From Posidonia oceanica (taxonomy: Eukaryota > Streptophyta > Magnoliopsida > Alismatales > Posidoniaceae): a DNA stretch of 64,000 nucleotides. The notes below the pieces were generated by a model, which was not told the DNA's origin, did no database searches, and worked only from the letters and a program-made list of their open reading frames with translations. This document shows, piece after piece, positions 1 through 8,329 of this stretch. Location of the stretch: NCBI GenBank assembly GCA_037176725.1, contig JAZBRS010000014.1, positions 75,498,501 to 75,562,500 of the forward strand. Reading direction: 5' to 3'. Numbering within the stretch: the first letter of the stretch is position 1; every line of letters begins with the position of its first letter. The translations under genes and the position numbers were made by a program.

Positions 1-1
1 G

Positions 2-2032
2 GCTGCACAGAAACTAAGGCACTACATGATGGCATACCCAGTACAGCTCTTATGCCGGCATGATCCTATCAAGTTCCTTTTCCAAAAGCCGGCCATGGTG
101 GGCAGATGTGCTAAGTGGCAGGTGTTATTGTCTCAGTACGATATCACCTTTGTCACACAGAAATCCATGAAGGGTCAGGCCATGGCAGACCATCTTGCTG
201 ACCTTCCTCTGCCTGAATACCAACCCCTCCAGACACAGTTCCCTGATGAAGACATTCTCTTTGCAATGGAGGACTCTGAGCAGAAAGATCCTGAGAAACA
301 AGAGGAATGGCAGCTCTACTTTGATGGTACAGTCAACAAAAAGGGTCGAGGCGTAGGCGCAGTGCTGACCACGCCCCAGGGACAGATGATTCCCTTCGCG
401 AGGAAGCTGACTTTCGCATGCACAAACAATGAAGCAGAGTACGAAGCATGCATCCTAGGGTTGAAAGTCGCCCTCGAGCACAAGGCGCAGAAGCTGCATG
501 TGCACGGTGATGCCATGCTGGTGATTTCTCAAGTGAACGGCGACTGGAGGACAAAAGATCCCAAGCTTGTGCTGTATCACGAACACCTGCTGAGGCTGAT
601 GGAAGAATTTGAGAGCATCTGCTTCACATACATGAACAGAGCCAAGAACGCGTATGCAGACGCATTGGCAACTCTGGCATCCTGGCTCACCATTTCAGAA
701 GATAGCACAGTGGATGTATCAGTCGCTCGCATCGAGCAGCCTGCATACTGCATGAACATAGAAGAGGCGGGTCCAGCAGAGGGGCAGCCCTGGTATCAAG
801 ATATAAAATCCTTTCTGGAGTCTGGTAGCTTTCCTCCTGATACCACGGCAGCAGACAAGAAAACTTTGGCGCGTCTGGCGTCAAAGTATGTGTTAGGGGC
901 CGGGCAGCTGTACAGAAGGTCATACAATCAGATGCTACTGCACTGCCTGAACAAATCGGAGGCTGACACGCTGATGCTCCAAGTGCATGCGGGGACCTGT
1001 GGCCCGCACATGAACGGCGTCCTCCTGGCCAAGAAGATCATGCTTCAAGGATATTTCTGGCAGACCATGGAGGCCGACTGCTGCCGGTTCGTGCGTAGAT
1101 GCCACAATTGTCAGATTCATGGTAACTTCATCAAGGCCCCTCCACATCAGCTGCACAACATGTCCTCGCCATGGCCATTCTCCACCTGGGGGATCGATGT
1201 CATTGGCGCCATCCACCCTGCTGCTTCAAATGGTCATCGTTACATTCTGGTAGCGATCGATTACTTTACCAAGTGGGTGGAAGCAGCCTCTTACAGAACA
1301 GTCACCGCTGCAGCAATAGAAAAATTTATCAGAAACAATATTGTTGCCCGGTACGGGGTCCCGCACTCTGTCATCTCTGATAATGGCACAAACTTTATTG
1401 CCAAAAGGATCGAGGAATTCCTGCAAAGTCTTAAGATCAAGCATCATCAATCCTCACCCTATCGGCCACAGATGAACAGAGCAGTGGAGTCTGCAAGCAA
1501 GAACATTGTCAAAATCCTGAAGAAAATGGCAGAAACCCACAAGGATTGGCACGACAAGCTCCCATACGCACTCTGGGCGTACAGGACATCAATCCGGACC
1601 TCTACAGGAGCCACCCCGTACTCTCTGGTGTACGGAATGGAAGCGGTATTGCCTGTTGAAGTAGAGATCCCCTCTCTGCGGATCCTACGGGAAGCTGGGT
1701 TGGAAGAAGCAGAATGGATCGAAGACCGCTGCATCCAACTGAACTTAATTGATGAGTGCAGACTGCAAGCTATGCACAACGCTCACTGCTATCAGAAGCG
1801 GATGGCCAGAGCATTCTTGAAAAAGGTCCAGCCTAGAAACTTTCGGCCAGGGGACCTTGTCTTGCACGCCATTCATTTGCCTGACGGTCGAGGGAAATTC
1901 CGACTCAATTGGTGTGGCCCCTTTGTGGTCAAGCAGATCTTTTCGGGAGGCGCTGCAACTCTTGAGGATATGGACCGGGTCGAGCAGTCTGAGCCCGTCA
2001 ACCTCTGCTATCTGAAGAAGTACTATCAGTAA
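2..2032 (+). CDS. Tat-type pol fragment: RNase H end, second RNase H, integrase
   Basis: The open frame enters from the window edge (codons from base 2) and ends at TAA 2030-2032. Numbering from the ATG at 26, residues 1-60 are the tail of the first RNase H. Residues 95-220 are a second, plant/archaeal-type RNase H with YFDG (D100), NNEAEYE (E138 region) and HGD (D162). Integrase follows, with an HHCC zinc site (H321, H328, C359, C362) and a D,D(35)E catalytic triad at D391, D452 and E488. A C-terminal integrase domain ends the protein. The catalytic residues are all present and there is no internal stop in 2 kb, so this copy is fairly young. One oddity is Arg485, where related elements usually have Gly before the catalytic Glu. 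The product would process and insert the element's DNA. Confidence 0.93.
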   Translation, partial: AAQKLRHYMMAYPVQLLCRHDPIKFLFQKPAMVGRCAKWQVLLSQYDITFVTQKSMKGQAMADHLADLPLPEYQPLQTQFPDEDILFAMEDSEQKDPEKQEEWQLYFDGTVNKKGRGVGAVLTTPQGQMIPFARKLTFACTNNEAEYEACILGLKVALEHKAQKLHVHGDAMLVISQVNGDWRTKDPKLVLYHEHLLRLMEEFESICFTYMNRAKNAYADALATLASWLTISEDSTVDVSVARIEQPAYCMNIEEAGPAEGQPWYQDIKSFLESGSFPPDTTAADKKTLARLASKYVLGAGQLYRRSYNQMLLHCLNKSEADTLMLQVHAGTCGPHMNGVLLAKKIMLQGYFWQTMEADCCRFVRRCHNCQIHGNFIKAPPHQLHNMSSPWPFSTWGIDVIGAIHPAASNGHRYILVAIDYFTKWVEAASYRTVTAAAIEKFIRNNIVARYGVPHSVISDNGTNFIAKRIEEFLQSLKIKHHQSSPYRPQMNRAVESASKNIVKILKKMAETHKDWHDKLPYALWAYRTSIRTSTGATPYSLVYGMEAVLPVEVEIPSLRILREAGLEEAEWIEDRCIQLNLIDECRLQAMHNAHCYQKRMARAFLKKVQPRNFRPGDLVLHAIHLPDGRGKFRLNWCGPFVVKQIFSGGAATLEDMDRVEQSEPVNLCYLKKYYQ

Positions 2033-3343
2033 CCGAAAGCGGCCCCGTTGCAGATGCCCTTCTCCCACTTGCGCTTGCATTCTCGCCTTCTTGCTTCAAC
2101 CTCTATTTCAAATCATCATCATCATCCTTTCAACTCTTGCATTCTCTCTCTCCAAAATCATCATCGTCATCCTCTCAAGTATTGTATCTTCGGCCCGGTG
2201 ATGAAAACCGGAAGTGCTTGCCTGCTCTGGAAAGAGTCGTCCTACCTCACCTGGCACTACTCAGATGTCTTAGCTAGTGAGGGAGCCACCACCAACGAGG
2301 ACAGGCGAACCGCCTAATCTCGCAAGGACATACACCTCTGAGGGAGAAAAAATGTTAGGATGTGAGTCTGGAAAAAGCGAGAGTAGACACCTAGGTTTAG
2401 GCACATCCAAGGAACAGAAGACGAAGACAGAAGCCGGCCCTAGAGATAGGGGTGTGCGGTCTAACTCTGCTCCTCCTACCCATCACACAACAGACCCAAA
2501 GCCTAAATCCATTACAATCCAAGCACCCTTCTTTTGCCACCAAAATGGGGATAGCAAAAGCCTGAAAAAAAAAGAGAAAAGCAAAAAAAAAAAAAAGAGA
2601 AAAGAGATAGAACAAAAACTAAAAAAAAAGAGAAAAAAAGCAAGCAAAGCAAAAAACAAGAAAAAAGGCAAAATGCAGCCCGAAAAACACAGGCACCATT
2701 ATCCCCCATGCTTCACTAGAGATCCCCAGCATGTCAAGCCTAAAAGGGTCTACCACATCCTCCTAAGAGCAAACACTCACCCTTCTCCTGGCTAGGGGCA
2801 GAGAAAGACTGCATACCTATGAGGGAGAAATCAATCAAAAAAAAAGAGAGCTGAAAGAATAGGTGTAGGTCCTGAGAGTTTGGCCAATAGCCTGTCCTCA
2901 CCACACTACCACCCGTATAATGCCAACACCTGTTCCAGAGCGCCACCAGCAAGCCAAGAGTCTAGGTAGGGTCCAGTGAGTCAGGGACCACCCCCTTCCT
3001 TTGCAGCAGGCACCAAAGCACTCCGTATGCTGAGGGCATCCAAGCATACTCATTTATCCAAGCATGCTCATTCATCTAAGCCTAATACTCATCATCATAA
3101 GCATATCACCTGCATCATGCATACGAACATCCTCTTTCATTCCTTTCCTCTTCCATCAATCTCTCCGCTCTGCAACACGCTCAGGCCCTGAGGTAGTACT
3201 TCTCCCCAGCAGAGCACATTGACGACACTCAAGCTGCGCCGGTCCAGATCTCCTGCCAGCCCTCGCCCCCGCATTCGCCGGACTTCTGCCAATTCCCTTT
3301 GTTTATTTATGCTTAACTGCCATGTTCTGTTATCAACTCCTAA
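2033..3343. other. Tat element spacer between pol and the extra ORF
   Basis: About 1.3 kb with no convincing gene. It contains CAT/ATC-rich stretches (2110-2190) and a strongly A-rich low-complexity tract (about 2560-2665). An open frame at 2277-2795 depends on this lysine-coding A-rich tract and resembles no protein I know. The region may hold a splice acceptor or internal leader for the downstream ORF, but I cannot show one. Confidence 0.55.
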
Positions 3344-4684
3344 ATGCATATGGAACTACTTCATCAGCCTCAGTTTCTATTTATTGTCAAAGAATATATG
3401 CCTGCGAGATCTGACTGTTTATTGATAGCAGGTACTTTCAAGCTTCTGCAGCTATCTGCCTGTCCCTCTGCAATCAGCGTAATGGGCTTTCCTACTCTGC
3501 TAACTCCTGCACACTGTTCGGCAGCCCTGCGAGAATGGATCAGCAGGCTCACTCTACAAGACTGTGAACAGCTGCGCCTGTGGGGCATACCAACCAAGCT
3601 GCTGAAGGCTGCTGATGTGAAGGTCAGCCGCCACCTTCTGTGTGCCGCCGCAAGATTCTGGAAGCCGGCGCATCATGTCTTCCGTTTCAACAAGACTGAG
3701 CTGACACCTACACTGGAAGAGGTGCGTCGGATCTGCGGCTTTTCCAAGATCCTGGGGCCGCCTGTTTTCATGAGGCGCGACGGATACCTCCAGGTCCTGA
3801 GCCAGCTAACTGGGCTCCCCACTCGAACCTGCCAACAGAAATTAATCTGCACCAGTGGGCCTGAACCTATGCTTCGCCTTGCGCACTTCGATGATATCTT
3901 GAACAAGCGCGCAGAACTCGGAGATGAGCTGTGGCTCCGAGGATTTGTTATCCGCTTCCTGGGCGAACTGATCTTTACCCATGGCCGACTGACAGTGGCC
4001 ATCGAGGTTGCAGAGATTGCATTAGCAGTGGTGACCCAGCACATAGACCTGGCACCAGTTGTCCTGGCAGAGACCTATCGCGGGCTGGACCGCATCTCTC
4101 ATCGCTGCCGCCACTTCCACGGTTGCGGAGCACTCATACAAGTCTGGCTAACCGCACACTTAGAAATGGACCTTCTGCGCCCTCAAGTGCATGCCTTTGA
4201 AGCCTACTGCAGCAGCGCCCGTGCCAAGACAGAAAAGAGCGTCAAAGAAGAATACGAGAGGCTGTCAGCACTGACTGACGACGCTATAACCTGGCGTATT
4301 GTCCCCTCTGCAGCAGAGCCATTCACTGTCTTCTTCAGCGCGCGTGACATGCGGCTGATCATTCTTCCAGGTTTCACAGCAGGCGTAGAGTACCACCCAG
4401 TCAGGGTCATGCGCCAGTTCGGCTTCCAGCAAGGCGCCTTCATTGACAGTACGGCGCCCCAGCTTCTACAGATGTACCCTCTCAGCACAACTGCCCCAAC
4501 CAAGAAGCTTGCTAGTCTGATGCAGCATGGGGTCCAATCTACAGACATTGCAGCTGTGAGAGGTGTAGGATGCACCCCAGAATATGAAGCTGAAGTCCGA
4601 CAGCTCTGGCCTATCACTGAAATTTCGCCAGGCGACCCTTTGTTTCCCGACCCCCGGCAGTCGAAGAAGGCCCGAGTTGGCTAG
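3344..4684 (+). CDS. Extra retrotransposon ORF, plant-mobile-domain-like (DUF7745-like) protein
   Basis: This 446-codon frame lies in the sense direction between pol and the 3' LTR. A second ATG at 3482 (protein starting MGFPTLL) may be the true start, because the recognisable domain begins just after it. The part reading EWISRLTLQDCEQLRLWGIP, then RFWKPAHHVFRFN and LTPTLEEVRRICGF, resembles the helical plant mobile domain family found in host MAIN-type proteins and in extra ORFs of Tat-lineage elements. This is family recognition by eye, without an alignment. No nuclease or polymerase motif is visible. The frame is intact over 1.3 kb and ends in a Lys/Arg-containing tail. The function of such ORFs is unknown; a nucleic-acid or chromatin role is only inference. 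It could also be a host fragment picked up by the element. Confidence 0.7.
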   Translation: MHMELLHQPQFLFIVKEYMPARSDCLLIAGTFKLLQLSACPSAISVMGFPTLLTPAHCSAALREWISRLTLQDCEQLRLWGIPTKLLKAADVKVSRHLLCAAARFWKPAHHVFRFNKTELTPTLEEVRRICGFSKILGPPVFMRRDGYLQVLSQLTGLPTRTCQQKLICTSGPEPMLRLAHFDDILNKRAELGDELWLRGFVIRFLGELIFTHGRLTVAIEVAEIALAVVTQHIDLAPVVLAETYRGLDRISHRCRHFHGCGALIQVWLTAHLEMDLLRPQVHAFEAYCSSARAKTEKSVKEEYERLSALTDDAITWRIVPSAAEPFTVFFSARDMRLIILPGFTAGVEYHPVRVMRQFGFQQGAFIDSTAPQLLQMYPLSTTAPTKKLASLMQHGVQSTDIAAVRGVGCTPEYEAEVRQLWPITEISPGDPLFPDPRQSKKARVG

Positions 4685-4990
4685 GCCCTTGTGCAACCAT
4701 CATATGGTCTTCTTTCAGACTATGCTGTACATTTCGGGCCTGCCACAGGCATTGTACTCACCAAGCTTTATCAATGAAAAACTGTTTCTGCTTTCTGCTT
4801 GCACATCAAGATTCTTTGCTGTATTGCATATCATTATCATCACCATCTTGGGCCCTCTAACTAGACTTGCAGACATCACAACGCAGCAAAGTCCTCAGCA
4901 CCCAATCTGGAGTCCAGAGCCTCTGCGGACCCGCGTCGTCAAGCTACACCATCTGGCGTCCCCAGCTGGTCGCCCCCAGCTGGATCATCA

Positions 4991-5770
4991 TCCCCTGCGG
5001 GCTGGCACCCCAAACTGCTCGGCGAAAGGTCCATCAACCTGTCATCCTCCTCAGCTGATCATCCCCAGCTGAGTCCCCTACGGGCTGGCACCCCAAACTG
5101 CTCGGCGAAAGGTCCGTCAACCTGTCATCCTCCTCAGCTGATCATCCCCAGCTGAGTCCCTTGCGGGCTGGCACCCCAAACTGCTCGGCGAAAGGTCCGT
5201 CAACCTGTCATCCTCCTCAGCTGATCATCCCCAGCTGAGTCCTCTGCGGGCTGGCACCCCAAACTGCTCGGCGAAAGGTCCGTTAACCTGTCATCCTCCT
5301 CAGCTGATCATCCCCAGCTGAGTCCCCTGCAGGCTGGCACCCCAAACTGCTCGACGAAAGGTCCGTCAACCTGTCATCCTCCTCAGCTGATCATCCCCAG
5401 CTGAGTCCCCTGCGGGCTGGCACCCCAAACTGCTCGGCGAAAGGTCCGTCAACCTGTCATCCTCCTCAGCTGATCATCCCCAGCTGAGTCCCCTGCGGGC
5501 TGGCACCCCAAACTACTCGGCGAAAGGTCCGTCAACCTGTCATCCTCCTCAGCTGATCATCCCCAGCTGAGTCCCCTGCGGGTTGGCACCCCAAGCTGCT
5601 CGGCGAAAGGTCCGTTAACCTGTCATCCTCCTCAGCTGATCATCCTCAGCTGAGTCCCCAGTGGGCTGGCACCCCAAACTGCTCGGCGAAAGGTCCGTCA
5701 ACCTGTCATCCTCCTCAGCTGATCATCCTCAGCTGAGTCCCCAGCGGGCTGGTACCCCAAAACTACTCGT
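4991..5770. repeat. 83-bp tandem array, about 9.3 copies
   Basis: The motif GGGCTGGCACCCCAAACTGC recurs every 83 bp (4999, 5082, 5165, 5248 and so on to about 5746). Every unit carries an 8-bp perfect inverted repeat, CTCAGCTG and CAGCTGAG, separated by 8 bases. Copies differ by a few substitutions (for example GTCAACC/GTTAACC and CATCCCC/CATCCTC), and I saw none inside the 8-bp stem. It lies in the untranslated 3' zone of the Tat element. Confidence 0.92.
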
Positions 5771-5939
5771 CTGACAAGCACGACAATCTTGTCATCACCC
5801 TCTACTTTCGATGCCAAGGACGCGTTGGCCAGCCCCTGGTGTCATCCCGACACCAGGGGCATCTTTTGATCGCCCCTTGGTATCATTCTTCCCCTCTTTC
5901 CCCTATGATATTCCTGGTGTCATAGGATGATTTCTTCTC
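5771..5939. other. Short unique link between tandem arrays
   Basis: About 170 bp of non-repeated sequence. It includes a local inverted repeat around 5837-5860, where TGGTGTC and GACACCA flank ATCCC. No ORF or known site was seen. Confidence 0.5.
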
Positions 5940-6240
5940 ATCATTACCTCATCCCCCTCTATATCTCATCATTACCTCATCCCCTCTTTGCCGGCCGATA
6001 AGTCCGATATCTTATCAACCAATCATTCTCATCATTACCTCATCCCCTCTTTGCCGGCCGATAAGTCCGATATCTTATCAATCAATCATTCTCATCATTA
6101 CCTCATCCCCTCTTTATCTCATCATTACCTCATCCCCTCTTTGCCGGCCGATAAGTTCGATATCTTATCAATCAATAATTCTCATCATTACCTCATCCCC
6201 TCTTTGCCGGCCGATAAGTCCGATATCTTATCAATCAGTA
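5940..6240. repeat. About 63-bp tandem array, 4 copies
   Basis: The units combine CTCATCATTACCTCATCCCC with TCTTTGCCGGCCGATAAG and a closing CTTATC. GATAAG and CTTATC form a 6-bp stem around an 8-base loop (TCCGATAT). One copy has TTCGATAT in the loop with the stem unchanged. Shorter units lacking the stem part occur at 5940-5980 and near 6110. Confidence 0.85.
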
Positions 6241-6728
6241 ACTCTCATCATGATCTCATCCCCTCTTTAGCAATAATTCTCATCATGATCTCATCCCCTC
6301 TTTAGCAGTAATTCTCATCATGATCTCACCCCCCTCTTTAGCAATAATTCTCATCATGATCCCATCCCCTCTTTAGCAATAATTCTCATCATGATCTCAT
6401 CCCCTCTTTAGCAATAGTTCTCATCATGATCTCATCCCCCTCTTTAGCAATAGTTCTCATCATGATCTCATCCCCCTCTTTAGCAATAGTTCTCATCATG
6501 ATCTCATCCCCTCTTTAGCAGTAATTCTCATCATGATCTCATCCCCCTCTTTAGCAGCAATTCTCATCATGATCTCATCCCCCTCTTTAGCAATAGTTCT
6601 CGTCATGATCTCATCCCCTCTTTAGCAGTAATTCTCATCATGATCTCATCCCCCTCTTTAGCAATAATTCTCATCATGATCTCACCTCCTCTTTAGCAGT
6701 AGCTCTCATCATGATCTCGTCCCCTCTT
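6241..6728. repeat. About 35-bp tandem array, about 13 copies
   Basis: Repeats of CTCATCATGATCTCATCCCC followed by TCTTTAGCAATAATT (AATAGTT and AGTAATT variants). The core ATCATGAT is an 8-bp palindrome. The CTCATC...CATCCCCTCTTT portion is shared with the 63-bp array upstream, so the two arrays share ancestry. Confidence 0.88.
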
Positions 6729-6900
6729 ATCAAACAATCAATCACATTCTAGGCTGATATCCGAAACTATCAAACAATCAATCACATTCTAGGCTGATAT
6801 CCGAAACTATCAAACAATCAATCACATTCTAGGCTGATATCCGAAACTATCAAACAATCAATCACATTCTGGGCTGATATCCGAAACTATCAAACAATCA
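6729..6900. repeat. 40-bp tandem array, about 4.3 copies
   Basis: Near-identical units begin TATCAAACAATCAATCACAT and continue TCTAGGCTGATATCCGAAAC. Inside each, GATA and TATC face each other across 8 bases, the same design as in the next array. One copy has CTGGG for CTAGG. Confidence 0.88.
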
Positions 6901-7770
6901 AGCACTCTCAGGCTGATATCCTAAACTATCTGCTCAGGCTGATAACCTAAACTATCATCTGGGCCGATCCATGGTTGGCCCACAGTTGTGTTATACGGCT
7001 GACATCCAGTAACTGTCCCTTGCAATTGCGGTTTCCAGTTGATAGGTCTATAAACTATCCTCCAGTTGATAGGTCTGTAAACTATCCACCAGTTGATAGG
7101 ACTGTAAACTATCGCTAGGCTGATATCCTAAACTATCACCAGCAATTGCATTATACGGCTGATATCCAGTAACTATCCCTCATCATTGCGCGTTTCCAGT
7201 TGATAGGTCTGTAAACTATCCGCCAGTTGATAGGTCTGTAAACTATCCACCAGTTGATAGGTCTGTAAACTATCCGCCAGTTGATAGGACTGTAAACTAT
7301 CACGCGCAATCATGTTATACGGCTGACATCCAGTAACTGTCCCTCGCAATGCCGTTTCCAGTTGATAGGACTATAAACTATCCTCCAGTTGATAGGTCTG
7401 TAAACTATCCGCCGGTTGACAGGACCGTAAACTGTCGCTCCAGTTGATAGACTGTAAACTATCCGGCATTTGCGTTATACGGCTAATATCCAGTAACTAT
7501 CACTCATGGTTTGTGGCTTCCAGTAGATAGGTCTGTAAACTATCCGCCAGTTGATAGGTCTGTAAACTATCCGCCAGTTGATAGGTCTGTAAACTATCCG
7601 CCAGTTGATAGGACTGTAAACTATCCCACACAACCATGTTATACGGCTGATATCCAGTAACTATCACTCACAACTGCTTCCGGTTGACAGGACCGTAAAC
7701 TGTCATTCCAGGCTAATAACCTAAACTATCACTCCCGGTTGATAGGACCGTAAACTATCCAGACGATAAG
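6901..7770. repeat. Mosaic array of 22-27 bp hairpin units (GATAG...CTATC family)
   Basis: Two interleaved unit types occur. One is CCAGTTGATAGGTCTGTAAA followed by CTATCCG. The other is ATACGGCTGATATCCAGTAA followed by CTATC. Both place a GATA(G) arm and a (C)TATC arm around a short loop. Four units carry GACA(G) on the left (about 7001, 7325, 7417, 7685), and all four carry (C)TGTC on the right. The roughly 18 GATA units downstream of 7020 all carry TATC. Two units (7483, 7712) have AATA on the left and TATC on the right. A last unit, GATAAG...CTTATC, closes the zone at 7765-7784. Confidence 0.88.
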
Positions 7771-8315
7771 CCCATCACCTTATCACTTTTTTGGCGTGAC
7801 CTTGTCCCAGGAAGGCAAAGTCACGCAAACCCCTTTTTGCGGTAGGAGAGTTGGCCTCTCTCCCCTCGCACCCTTTTTTCTTTTCTGCTAGCTTGCTCCC
7901 CGGGCAGGGACAGGCTGCACTTTGTTTTTCCCTCGCTTTGTCGCGCAAGTCTGGCCTCCCTGCCAGATCGTCGCGCCACATCGCGCCTTTTTATCATTCC
8001 TCCTGCATCATCTTAGCACTTCCCCAGCTAGCACTGCATATTACTTTAGCATCATCGCCATCACTTGCACAGCATCAGCATCTATTCTAGCTGCACTAAC
8101 TTTTATGCTAACTTCTTGCATTGCATTTGCATCAGCATGCATCGCACTGCACAGCATCCATCTGCACCTAGCATCTTGCATTGCGGCAACGAGCTACGAT
8201 CTTCGATGCATCCGCCGAATAAGTAGCTCATGCCCATAGCAACCCGCTGCTCCCGCCGGTCAGATGGGGTGTCTTGTCAACCCTGAGCAGCGGCCTCGCT
8301 CCGCTTGACCTTGCT
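7771..8315. other. Tat element 3' untranslated segment before the polypurine tract
   Basis: CT-rich then GC-richer sequence with many CATCTGCA/GCATTGCA-type words. Short frames here have no recognisable content. A CTGAGCAG and a later CTTGCTCAGG close to 8320 can pair, giving a possible stem just before the polypurine tract. Confidence 0.5.
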
Positions 8316-8329
8316 CAGGGAGGGGCATC
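8316..8329 (+). other. Polypurine tract of the Tat element
   Basis: CAGGGAGGGGCATC lies directly before the LTR start TGTTGACACC. A purine run abutting the 3' LTR is where plus-strand DNA synthesis is primed in LTR retrotransposons. Its presence shows that the LTR at 8330 is the 3' LTR of the element whose pol starts the window. Confidence 0.85.

Noticed and set aside
2277..2795. 172-codon frame after pol
   Set aside because: Lysine-rich only because of A-rich low complexity. No recognisable domain.
4991..7770. CRISPR-like array
   Set aside because: Repeats are directly adjacent without unique spacers, the host is a plant, and units sit in a retrotransposon.
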